A stretch of 64,000 nucleotides of DNA from Rhizobium sp. Pop5 (GTDB lineage Bacteria > Pseudomonadota > Alphaproteobacteria > Rhizobiales > Rhizobiaceae): positions 2,914,001-2,978,000 of the forward strand of contig NZ_CP099399.1 in the NCBI RefSeq assembly GCF_024721175.1, written 5' to 3'. Under the pieces are notes generated by a model. It was not told where the DNA came from, made no database searches, and was given only the letters and a program-made list of their open reading frames with translations. Below, one piece after another: positions 27,263-35,259 of this stretch; position 1 is the stretch's first letter; each line of letters opens with the position of its first letter. The translations under genes were made by a program, and so were the position numbers.

Positions 27263-28627
27263 TTGTTGGCGTTGAAGTATTCACTGCAAGGTTTGTCAGC
27301 CGGAGTTGCCACGCTCCTGTCGCGCGTGGAGCGCTTCGCAGCGCACACCATCATGCCGGCTCTGCTTGCGCTCCCTGCCCTCGCCGGTTCTACATCATTC
27401 GCCTCGGCGGAAGATCGCGCCTTGAAGCTGTTCTTTACCCATACCGGCGAAAGGGCGACGATCACCTACAAGCGGGATGGAAAGTTCGATCCCAAGGGCC
27501 TTGCCCAGATCAATCGGTTTCTGCGCGACTGGCGAAGGAACGAGCCCACGCGGATGGATCCCCGGCTGCTGGACCTGGTCTGGGAGGTCTATAAGAAGAG
27601 CGGCGGCAAGGACTATATCCATATCGTCTCCGCCTATCGTTCCCCTGCGACCAACAACATGCTCCGCAACCGCTCGCGCATCACGGGAGTCGCCAAGAAG
27701 AGCCAGCATATGCTGGGCAAGGCGATGGATTTCTACGTTCCCGGCGTGAAGCTTGCGACGCTACGTGCCATTGCCATGCAGATGCAGGTCGGCGGCGTCG
27801 GATATTATCCGACCTCGGGATCGCCCTTCGTGCATCTCGACGTCGGCAATGTCAGGGCCTGGCCCCGCATGTCTCGGCAGGAGCTCGCGCGGATCTTCCC
27901 GAATGGGCAGACGATGCATCTTCCGGCCGACGGCCGGCCTCTGCCGGGATACGATCAGGCGGTTGCGAACTACAGGAAGCGCGTCAGCCCCACCTCGATT
28001 GAGATCGCCAGCACCGCCGGAGAAGACGAAGGCGAGGGAGCATCGGCCACGCCAGGTGGCGACACCACAGACGGCAAGCTCGTGACGGCGCTTCTGCCGG
28101 CGCCGAAAAGCCGGGCATTGAATGCGCTCGCGCAGCAGACCGGCGCGGTCGAGCGAGATGACAAACGCTCCACTCCGGCCCTTTCATCCTTGCCGATTCC
28201 GATCCCGGCGATGCGCCCACCCACCCTTGAGCAGACCGCGGACGCGGACGACAGACTGGAGACTGCGTCGATCGCCCCGATTGCGGCACTTGCCGAGAGA
28301 CCTACGCCTGCATTGCCGGCCCATGCCCGCTTCCATCCCCTCGTCGTTGCTCAGGCGACCTCCAGTCAGGGCGCCGATATGATCGCCTCCCTGCCCATGA
28401 CCGCTTCCTGGGAAGAAGCAGATTTCTTCGGATCGACATCAGACGCAGCGCTGATGAAATGGGCGCTGCATACTCCCGGCGAGGCGATTGGCGTCCGAGC
28501 GCCGCGCGTTTCCCCGCGCACAGTTCATCGTGAGGCTGGTGTCGCCGCAGCGGGTGCGGCTATCATTCCGGTCGCCGCCACGGACCTGTTCGATGCCAAC
28601 CGGTTTGCGTCGCCCCCGGAGGGCTGA
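27263..28627 (+). CDS. DUF882/M15-type periplasmic protein (YcbK-like)
   Basis: Up to 454 aa; the start is ambiguous among TTG codons at 27263-27272, and an ATG occurs only at 27353. A signal sequence ends near residue 48 (ALAGSTSFASA-ED). Residues about 60-225 form the DUF882 peptidase M15-like domain, with zinc-ligand candidates in VSAYRSPATN, SQHMLGKAMDF (H and D) and FVHLDVG (H). Family members are thought to act on peptidoglycan in the periplasm. The C-terminal ~220 residues are a low-complexity Ala/Pro/Thr-rich extension, common in rhizobia and probably disordered. Confidence 0.8.
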   Translation: MLALKYSLQGLSAGVATLLSRVERFAAHTIMPALLALPALAGSTSFASAEDRALKLFFTHTGERATITYKRDGKFDPKGLAQINRFLRDWRRNEPTRMDPRLLDLVWEVYKKSGGKDYIHIVSAYRSPATNNMLRNRSRITGVAKKSQHMLGKAMDFYVPGVKLATLRAIAMQMQVGGVGYYPTSGSPFVHLDVGNVRAWPRMSRQELARIFPNGQTMHLPADGRPLPGYDQAVANYRKRVSPTSIEIASTAGEDEGEGASATPGGDTTDGKLVTALLPAPKSRALNALAQQTGAVERDDKRSTPALSSLPIPIPAMRPPTLEQTADADDRLETASIAPIAALAERPTPALPAHARFHPLVVAQATSSQGADMIASLPMTASWEEADFFGSTSDAALMKWALHTPGEAIGVRAPRVSPRTVHREAGVAAAGAAIIPVAATDLFDANRFASPPEG

Positions 28628-28973
28628 GCTCAATCATCAGGGCTTGATGCACGATACGAAGCCGATCGCACGGCGGCCATCGGCATTTTTTAGACTATTC
28701 TAAAAAATCATCACACCATATAGGAAGCGCTTCCCTTATCTGCGCGGCAATCGGATTCGAGTCCCAGAAAGAATCACACCGATTCAACGTGTTAAAACAC
28801 TATCCCTGCCTCTGAAAAAGGCGCGCAGGCCCTGGAGTTCCAGTGACCGACCGACGGTGGCGAGCGCCCGAGAGTCAGACCAAAGTCTGGTCAACCCCGG
28901 ACTTCGTGCCCATATAAAACCTTCCGCCGCTGTAATAGCAATAGCACCTCCTCAAGTAACGAGGCGTAACGCT
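28628..28973. promoter_or_regulatory. Gene-free leader with an A+T-rich palindrome
   Basis: 346 bp between the DUF882 gene and the polysaccharide operon. It contains a perfect 10-bp inverted repeat ATTTTTTAGA/TCTAAAAAAT with a 4-bp loop at 28685-28708. That could be an intrinsic terminator for the upstream gene or an A+T-rich binding site of the Ros/MucR or H-NS-like type that controls rhizobial exopolysaccharide genes. No gene is seen. Confidence 0.45.
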
Positions 28974-29930
28974 ATGAGAAACGTGCTTATTTCTGGCGGG
29001 GCTGGATTCATTGGATCGCATCTATGCGACCGAATTCTACTTAGAAATGATGTACAGAAACTTGTTGTTGTTGACAATCTCTGGACTGGACTTTTCGACA
29101 ATATTGCACACATCAAGGATCCCCGTTTCTACTTCGTGAAATCGGATGTCGAAACGCTGCAGACCTCCGAGAAGTTCGACGAGATCTATCATCTGGCCTC
29201 CCCCGCATCGCCGCCATGGTACATGCAGGAGCCGAAGAGAACGATTTCCGCCAATCTTCTCGGCGCGTTCCGGCTTCTGGACCTTTTGAAGAAGGGCGGC
29301 CGTTTCGGCTTCACCTCTTCCTCCGAAGTCTATGGCGATCCTTTGGTCTCGCCGCAGCCGGAATCCTATAAGGGCCAGGTGGATTGCACCGGGCCGCGCT
29401 CGTCTTATGACGAGAGCAAGCGCTGCACGGAATCGCTGCTGTTCGAGATGCAGCGCACCCAGGGGCTCAACCTCAAGGTTATCAGACCCTTCAATATCTA
29501 TGGGCCCCGCACACGCGCCGACGACGGGCGCGCGGTCTCCAACTTCGTCACCCAGGCGCTGTCGGGCCGCCCGATCACCGTCTTCGGCGATGGCCTCCAG
29601 TCCCGCAGCTGGGGCTATGTCGACGATATCGTCGATGGTTTCGCCCGGTATTTCTGGATCAATGAAACCGACTACAAGGGACCTCTGAACATCGGCAACG
29701 ATCGCGAGATTTCGGTTCTCGAGGTCGCGCAATATGTTTCCGGGCTCGTCGGCGGCGTGCCGATCGTCTTCAAGCCGTCGCCACCGCAGGATCCGACGAA
29801 CAGGCGCCCGGACCTGACCAACGCAAATTATGTCATGCCGGAATGGTCGTGCAAGGTCAGCTACGAACAGGGCGTGGCCATGACGCTCGACTGGTTCAGG
29901 GACAAGATGAAGGCGCGCGCAGCGGGATAA
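28974..29930 (+). CDS. UDP-glucuronate decarboxylase-like NAD-dependent epimerase
   Basis: 318 aa, extended SDR. NAD is bound by GGAGFIGSHLCD at the N-terminus. The catalytic Tyr-x3-Lys is in SSYDESKR, and the Ser/Thr partner is in FTSSSEVYG. The pattern YHLASPASP ... NIYGPRTR ... GDGLQSRSW is characteristic of the UXS/UDP-glucuronate decarboxylase group, which makes UDP-xylose; dTDP-glucose 4,6-dehydratase is less likely. ATG 28974 begins exactly at the Rossmann motif. It is the first gene of the cluster and is followed by a stem-loop, so it would supply an activated sugar to the glycosyltransferases downstream. Confidence 0.8.
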   Translation: MRNVLISGGAGFIGSHLCDRILLRNDVQKLVVVDNLWTGLFDNIAHIKDPRFYFVKSDVETLQTSEKFDEIYHLASPASPPWYMQEPKRTISANLLGAFRLLDLLKKGGRFGFTSSSEVYGDPLVSPQPESYKGQVDCTGPRSSYDESKRCTESLLFEMQRTQGLNLKVIRPFNIYGPRTRADDGRAVSNFVTQALSGRPITVFGDGLQSRSWGYVDDIVDGFARYFWINETDYKGPLNIGNDREISVLEVAQYVSGLVGGVPIVFKPSPPQDPTNRRPDLTNANYVMPEWSCKVSYEQGVAMTLDWFRDKMKARAAG

Positions 29931-29946
29931 CCATCACGGCTTTCAC

Positions 29947-29970
29947 GTCCGCGCCTCATCAGGCGCGGAC
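29947..29970. terminator. 10-bp stem-loop after the epimerase gene
   Basis: GTCCGCGCCT and AGGCGCGGAC with a CATC tetraloop, 16 bp past the epimerase stop and 30 bp before the next ATG. With no T-run it may act as a partial terminator or as an mRNA stabiliser within the operon. Confidence 0.55.
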
Positions 29971-30000
29971 GATCCATGCAAAGGTGCGATTGAGAAAGCG

Positions 30001-31179
30001 ATGATGCGAGAAACGATCCCGTCTGATCTGAAGGATATAAGCTTTCCCGTCCCGATTCATTATCTCGATCTCTCCAGCCCGCTCCAGGCCGTTTCGCCCT
30101 CGATCTCCGACGGTCTCGTGGTCTTCATGTCGGAGGGCCTGCCGGTCGGGCAGACCTATATTGAGCGTCCCGAGACGGCGGTCGCACTGGCCGAACGTGT
30201 CGTGCAGCCGGACACCCTCGCGCATGCGCGCGAAATTACGCAAACCCCGCTGCGCAATCGCGACGTCAGCATTCTGATCTGCACCAAGGACCGGCCAGAC
30301 CAACTGCGCCGGTGCCTGGCCTCGATCCCCGAACAATCGCTTCGCCCCATCGACATCATCGTCGTCGACAATGCCTCGGCCGGCGATGAGACACGCCGCG
30401 TCGTGGAAGAAGCGGGCGCCACCTATGTGCGTGAAGACCGGGTCGGGCTGGATTACGCCCGCAATGCCGCACTCCGCGCGGCGACAACCGAATTCGTCGC
30501 CTTTACCGACGACGACGTGGTCCTCCACGAGCGGTGGCTGGAGAACCTGATGAAGGCGTTCGATCGGCCCGACATCGCCTGCGTGACCGGATTGGTCCTT
30601 CCCGGCGAACTCGCAACACCGGCACAGTTCATCTTCGAAAAGCATTGGGGTTTCGGCAGAGGCTACATCAGGCAGGACTTCAACCAGGACTTCTATGTCA
30701 GTCATGCGCGCTACGGCGCTCCGGTCTGGACGATCGGCGCCGGCGCAAGCCAGGCCTTCCGCCGCAAGGTCTTCGACGAAATCGGCCTGTTCGATGTCCG
30801 CCTTGATATGGGAGCGGCCGGATGCTCGGGCGATTCCGAATACTGGAACCGCCTGCTTCATCACGGCCACGTCTGCCGCTATGAGCCGACGGCGGTATCC
30901 TGGCACTTTCACCGCAGGGATATGAAGGGGCTCGCCAGGCAGATCTACCAATATATGAGCGGCCATGTCGCAGCACTGCTGGTGCAGTACCAGAACACCG
31001 GAAATAACGGCAATCTCAGGCGCATCCTCATTTCCTTCCCGAAATACTATGCCCGAAGGGTCCGCAGGCGATTGCGCAAGGGCGCGACGTCGAACGATTT
31101 TTTCCTGAAGCAGGAAGTGCTCGGCAGCGTCAATGGCGCTCTCTATGTCCTGCGCCGATGGAAGATGCGCGCATGGTGA
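30001..31179 (+). CDS. Family 2 glycosyltransferase with N-terminal extension
   Basis: 392 aa. A ~90-residue N-terminal extension precedes a GT-A domain: SILICTKDRPDQLRRC begins the nucleotide-binding fold, IIVVDNAS follows, and the metal-binding motif is FTDDDVV near residue 170. An acceptor-side acidic motif is SGDSEYW near residue 278. No membrane helices are seen, so it acts on the cytoplasmic face on nucleotide sugars. Its end overlaps the next gene. Donor and acceptor are unknown; the cluster suggests an extracellular polysaccharide. Confidence 0.85.
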   Translation: MMRETIPSDLKDISFPVPIHYLDLSSPLQAVSPSISDGLVVFMSEGLPVGQTYIERPETAVALAERVVQPDTLAHAREITQTPLRNRDVSILICTKDRPDQLRRCLASIPEQSLRPIDIIVVDNASAGDETRRVVEEAGATYVREDRVGLDYARNAALRAATTEFVAFTDDDVVLHERWLENLMKAFDRPDIACVTGLVLPGELATPAQFIFEKHWGFGRGYIRQDFNQDFYVSHARYGAPVWTIGAGASQAFRRKVFDEIGLFDVRLDMGAAGCSGDSEYWNRLLHHGHVCRYEPTAVSWHFHRRDMKGLARQIYQYMSGHVAALLVQYQNTGNNGNLRRILISFPKYYARRVRRRLRKGATSNDFFLKQEVLGSVNGALYVLRRWKMRAW

Positions 31180-34175
31180 CAGCTGCGACGCCCGACATCT
31201 CGTTCCTCATCCCTGCGCATAATGCGGACGACACGCTTGCCGAATGTCTTGCCAGCCTGCAGGCCCAGACGCGGTCGAACTGGCAGGCGGTCGTGGTCGA
31301 TGACGGCTCGAGCGACCGCACCTGGGAGGTCCTCCAGGACATCGCAAAAGCGGATGGCCGCATTCTCGCAGCCCGTCAGGAAAATGCCGGCGCGGCCGCG
31401 GCGCGAAACCATGCCGCGCGCCTCGCGGCTGCCCCCCTGCTCTGCATGCTGGATGCCGACGACTGGCTGGATCCGAGCTTCATCGAAAGCATGCAGCCAG
31501 TGGCGGCGGATGCCTCTCCCGCCGTGATCGCCTATTGCGCCTACCGCCGCGTTGCCCCGGACGGCAGGCTGATGCGGGTCGAGCAGCCCCCCATTTTGAC
31601 GGGCAATGCCGCCAAACGCGAATTCTCCTCCTTTTGCGCCCTCGCCATCCATACGGTCGTCTTTCCCAAAAGCCTTTTCGACTGGCTGAAAGGGATGGAT
31701 GAGACCCTGCAGACCGGCGAGGATTGGGATCTCTGGCTGCGCATGGCCTTTTCAGGCGCCGAATTTCGCCGTGTCGACAAGTGCCTGGCTTTCTATCGCA
31801 TGAAGGCGGGTTCGCTGTCCGGCGATCCGATCAAAATGGTGCGTGACGCCGTTCGCGTGACATCAAAGGCGCAGGCTCTCAAGCTACAGCAAGGTCTGTC
31901 GGCCGAAGGGCCGGAGACCGGCTGGTTCACGCCCGCCCTCAGCCATCTGCGCATGCTTGCCTGGGTCGTCTCGGCCAAGGTCGATCCGACAACGGATGTC
32001 GCGGCCCTTGCCGCGCTTCTGCCTGAAATGCCGGATGCCGCGGGTTACGAGAGTTTCCTTGTCGACGTGATCATGCACGGATTGCAGACAGGCCTCTTCA
32101 GCGATCGGTCCGACGACCTCATCGACGCACTGGATAAATGGCAGCCGACTTTCCTGTCGCTGCTCCAACTGATCCAGCAGCATTCCTCCGCCGGCACCAG
32201 CCGGAAGATCATCGAGACGACCTGTTGGCTGTTGTCGGCCGCAAATCCCTTGCGATCCTTCACGCTCGGCAATGTCCAGGTGGTCAGCGTCGAACTCGGC
32301 AGGCTTTCGAGGATACCCAAGGCCGAGCCAGCCGACACGCTCATCATGCACGCCTTTTCCAAGGGACAGCATGTCGGCTCCTTTGTCGGGCCGTTCTGGG
32401 GCGATCTGTCGATCCGGGCGCAGATCCGGCTGATCATGCATGAGATGCATGTGGAAGAGCATCTGCAAACACCGCCGGCACTCGCCTATATCAGCTCCTG
32501 GACGGTGGAGGCGCTGAAGGGATACAGGGCCTTCGGTGGTCTCATCCTGAAGAGCGGCCGGCGGCGCGGGCGTCTCGAAAAACTGCTGGTGCGCATTGGG
32601 CGCAATGCCATCCTTGCCACCGCGCCAAGCGACGGAGAGGACAACGACGCCAGGCTGTCCGGCATCCTGGGAAATCTCGAACAGAGACTGAGGCCGCAAT
32701 TTCAGGAGGCCTCCAGCTCGCGGCCGAAGGAAAGAAAAGAAACTCCCGCCATTCAGTCCGAAGAAGCCTACTGGGACCATATCTTCGAACACCCGGATCC
32801 CTGGAATTACGTCTCGGTCTACGAGCAGGTCAAATATGCGCAGACCTTGAGCCTCATCCCTGACGGCATCGAGAACGTCCTGGAGCTTGCCTGCGCCGAG
32901 GGAATTTTCACCAGGAAGCTGGCGAAAAAGGTCGCCCGGGTGACGGCCACCGACATTTCCCAGCGGGCGATCGACAGGGCGGTCGAGCGGTGTCGCGATG
33001 AGAGCAACGTCGAGCTTCATGTTCTCGATTTCGTCAAAAACGACCTTCCGCCCGAACAGGATCTGATCGTCTGCTCCGAAGTCCTCTATTACATGAAGGA
33101 TGAGGAAATGCTGGCGGCCGCCTGCCGGAAGATGGCGGCCGCTTTGAAGCCGAACGGCTGTCTGATCACCGCCCATGCGCATATCCGCCGGGACGAACCC
33201 GACCGAACGGGTTTTGATTGGGGCAATCCTTTCGGCGTCGGGACGATCGGACGAGTGCTTGCCGAACAAGCCGGCCTCGCCCTGGAAGAGACGATCGAGA
33301 CCGAACTCTACGCCATCCACCGCTTCCGGAAAGGCCCCGCCGCCGATCCCGTCCTGCGCATCGAGAGCCATGGAACGCCATTGGAAACCGATGTCGCAAA
33401 GCACGTCATCTGGGGTCCGGCAGGCGTCGACCGCGAAGTCGCATGGAGGACGGAGGTTACGAGTTCGGTTCCCGTTCTCATGTATCACGGGATCACGGAG
33501 GAAGGACCGGCCGCGCTCCGGCGCTACCGCACCTCGCCGGAAATCTTCCGCAAGCAGATGCAGTTTCTCCGACGCAACGGTTATTACACCGTGACGGCAC
33601 AGACCCTGGCAAGCCTTCTGCGCAGCGGCAAGCCGATCCAGGGCCGGCCTGTGATGCTGACCTTCGACGACGCTTACCTGGATTTCATAACTGACGCCTT
33701 CCCGATCCTTGCCGAGAACGATTTCAGCGCCGAAGTGTTCGTGGTGACCGGTAAAGTCGGCGGCCGGTCGGATTGGGATTCTGCCTATGGCGAGCCGGCG
33801 CCCCTGATGTCCTGGGTGGATATTCAGGAACTGCACAAGAGGGGGATCAGCTTCGGCTCCCATCTCGCATCCCATACGGCGGCGAGCGCGATGGACAACG
33901 AGGCTCTGCTGGTTGAGGCCGCATTGTCACGCAATGCGCTGCGAAGCCGGCTGGGCGCCGCCGTGGACTCCATCGCCCTCCCCTATGGCGCGACGGACTT
34001 CCGGGTTCCCGGCATTCTGGCGCTTGCCGGCTACGGTATCGGCTTCACGACGCGGTCTGATAAGGCCACCTTCTCCGACAATCTCTTCGCCCTGCCGCGC
34101 CTCGAAGTGCGCGGGGATCGTCCGCTTGAAGCCTTCCCTGAACTGATAGGCCTGCCGGGAGCCTTTATCGGATGA
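31158..34175 (+). CDS. Fusion: GT2 glycosyltransferase + NodS-like methyltransferase + NodB-like deacetylase
   Basis: 1005 aa (an ATG at 31173 with GGAAG upstream gives 1000). Residues ~10-250 form a GT-A domain (ISFLIPAHNADDT, VVDDGSSDRT, LDADDWLDP). Residues ~250-540 have no recognised domain. Residues ~540-715 resemble NodS: DPWNYVSVYEQ, VLELACAEGIF, DLIVCSEVLYYM. Residues ~770-1000 are a polysaccharide deacetylase of the NodB type: VPVLMYHGI, metal motif TFDDAYLDF (834 onwards), second motif SHLASHT, then LPYGATD. One chain could therefore add a sugar, deacetylate an N-acetyl sugar and N-methylate it. The gene overlaps its upstream neighbour and ends 7 bp before the next GT2 gene. Confidence 0.85.
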   Translation: MEDARMVTAATPDISFLIPAHNADDTLAECLASLQAQTRSNWQAVVVDDGSSDRTWEVLQDIAKADGRILAARQENAGAAAARNHAARLAAAPLLCMLDADDWLDPSFIESMQPVAADASPAVIAYCAYRRVAPDGRLMRVEQPPILTGNAAKREFSSFCALAIHTVVFPKSLFDWLKGMDETLQTGEDWDLWLRMAFSGAEFRRVDKCLAFYRMKAGSLSGDPIKMVRDAVRVTSKAQALKLQQGLSAEGPETGWFTPALSHLRMLAWVVSAKVDPTTDVAALAALLPEMPDAAGYESFLVDVIMHGLQTGLFSDRSDDLIDALDKWQPTFLSLLQLIQQHSSAGTSRKIIETTCWLLSAANPLRSFTLGNVQVVSVELGRLSRIPKAEPADTLIMHAFSKGQHVGSFVGPFWGDLSIRAQIRLIMHEMHVEEHLQTPPALAYISSWTVEALKGYRAFGGLILKSGRRRGRLEKLLVRIGRNAILATAPSDGEDNDARLSGILGNLEQRLRPQFQEASSSRPKERKETPAIQSEEAYWDHIFEHPDPWNYVSVYEQVKYAQTLSLIPDGIENVLELACAEGIFTRKLAKKVARVTATDISQRAIDRAVERCRDESNVELHVLDFVKNDLPPEQDLIVCSEVLYYMKDEEMLAAACRKMAAALKPNGCLITAHAHIRRDEPDRTGFDWGNPFGVGTIGRVLAEQAGLALEETIETELYAIHRFRKGPAADPVLRIESHGTPLETDVAKHVIWGPAGVDREVAWRTEVTSSVPVLMYHGITEEGPAALRRYRTSPEIFRKQMQFLRRNGYYTVTAQTLASLLRSGKPIQGRPVMLTFDDAYLDFITDAFPILAENDFSAEVFVVTGKVGGRSDWDSAYGEPAPLMSWVDIQELHKRGISFGSHLASHTAASAMDNEALLVEAALSRNALRSRLGAAVDSIALPYGATDFRVPGILALAGYGIGFTTRSDKATFSDNLFALPRLEVRGDRPLEAFPELIGLPGAFIG

Positions 34176-34182
34176 CAAAGCC

Positions 34183-35259
34183 ATGAACGCCGCAACCCGC
34201 CCCTTGGTCACCGTCGTCATACCGGCTTACAATGCCGAGAAGACGCTTGTCGAAACATTGAGAAGCGTTTCCGACCAGTCCTACGACAAGCTTGAAATCC
34301 TGGTGGTCGACGACGGATCGAAGGATCGCACCTTCGATCTTGCGCGCGATTATGGCCTGAGCGACGCCCGCGTGCGCGTTCTCAGCCAGCACAATGGCGG
34401 CGTTGCCAGGGCGCGCAATCACGGCGTCAGGGAGGCGCGCGGCCTCTACATAGCCCCTGTCGATGCCGATGATGTGTGGCATCCGAGCAAGATCGAGCGC
34501 CAGCTCGAGGCCGTGCTGAAATTCCCCGGTGGAAACGGAGTTGCCTATAACTGGTATGCGGCAATCGATGAAAACGGCATCATTTTCGGCCATTCCCGCC
34601 CGGTCATGCATCAAGGCAACATCTTCGAACCGCTGCTGCGGGAAAACTTCATCGGCAATGGCAGCACGCCTCTGATGCCGCGGGCGGAAATCCTTCGCTG
34701 CGGCGGCTACGACGCCGGCCTGCGCGACAGCGGCGCAGAGGGTTGCGAGGATCTGAAACTTTATCTGGCGCTCGCCGAGACACTGCCCTTCGCCTTGATC
34801 CCCGATTTCCTCACCGGCTACCGGTTCACCAGGGGAAACATGTCCAGCAATGCCTATCGGATGCTGAAATCCTACGCCCTGGTGATGGCGCCGATCGCCG
34901 ACCGCTACCCGCATCTCGCGCGCGATATAGAGGCATCGCAGTTCAACACGGCGTGTTGGTATTTCAAGAAGGCATTTCACGACGGCGACTATCCCCAGCT
35001 GAAAAAGCTGGCGCCGATGATGGCGAGAAAATATCCCTCGCGGCTCATCGTCCATGGCCTGCGGCAGAGCTGGCGCCAAGTGAAACGCCAGGGCATCCGG
35101 ATCGCAAGGCGTGTCCTCGGCAAGCCTCCGGCCCGGCCCAAGATCCGCTTTGCTGCGGCCATTCCGCAAGCCGGAACGGCTTTCAGCGATCGCTTCGGAA
35201 GCCTGCCCGTCAGGGAAGCGGCCGGCCCGATCTCTTCGCGGGTGGCCGAGAATGAATAG
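34183..35259 (+). CDS. Family 2 glycosyltransferase
   Basis: 358 aa. GT-A motifs are VTVVIPAYNAEKTL at the N-terminus, LVVDDGSKDRT, NGGVARARNHG and the metal site PVDADDVWHPSK near residue 100, then an acidic acceptor motif GAEGCEDLKLY near residue 186. No membrane helices; cytoplasmic. It resembles the other GT2 gene at 37009 in layout (DADD-WHP, then G-CED), so the two may be paralogues acting in consecutive steps. Overlaps the ABC exporter start by 8 bp. Confidence 0.85.
   Translation: MNAATRPLVTVVIPAYNAEKTLVETLRSVSDQSYDKLEILVVDDGSKDRTFDLARDYGLSDARVRVLSQHNGGVARARNHGVREARGLYIAPVDADDVWHPSKIERQLEAVLKFPGGNGVAYNWYAAIDENGIIFGHSRPVMHQGNIFEPLLRENFIGNGSTPLMPRAEILRCGGYDAGLRDSGAEGCEDLKLYLALAETLPFALIPDFLTGYRFTRGNMSSNAYRMLKSYALVMAPIADRYPHLARDIEASQFNTACWYFKKAFHDGDYPQLKKLAPMMARKYPSRLIVHGLRQSWRQVKRQGIRIARRVLGKPPARPKIRFAAAIPQAGTAFSDRFGSLPVREAAGPISSRVAENE

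Noticed and set aside
31884..33875. 663-codon minus-strand frame
   Set aside because: Antisense to the GT2/NodS/NodB fusion; long only because of high GC content.
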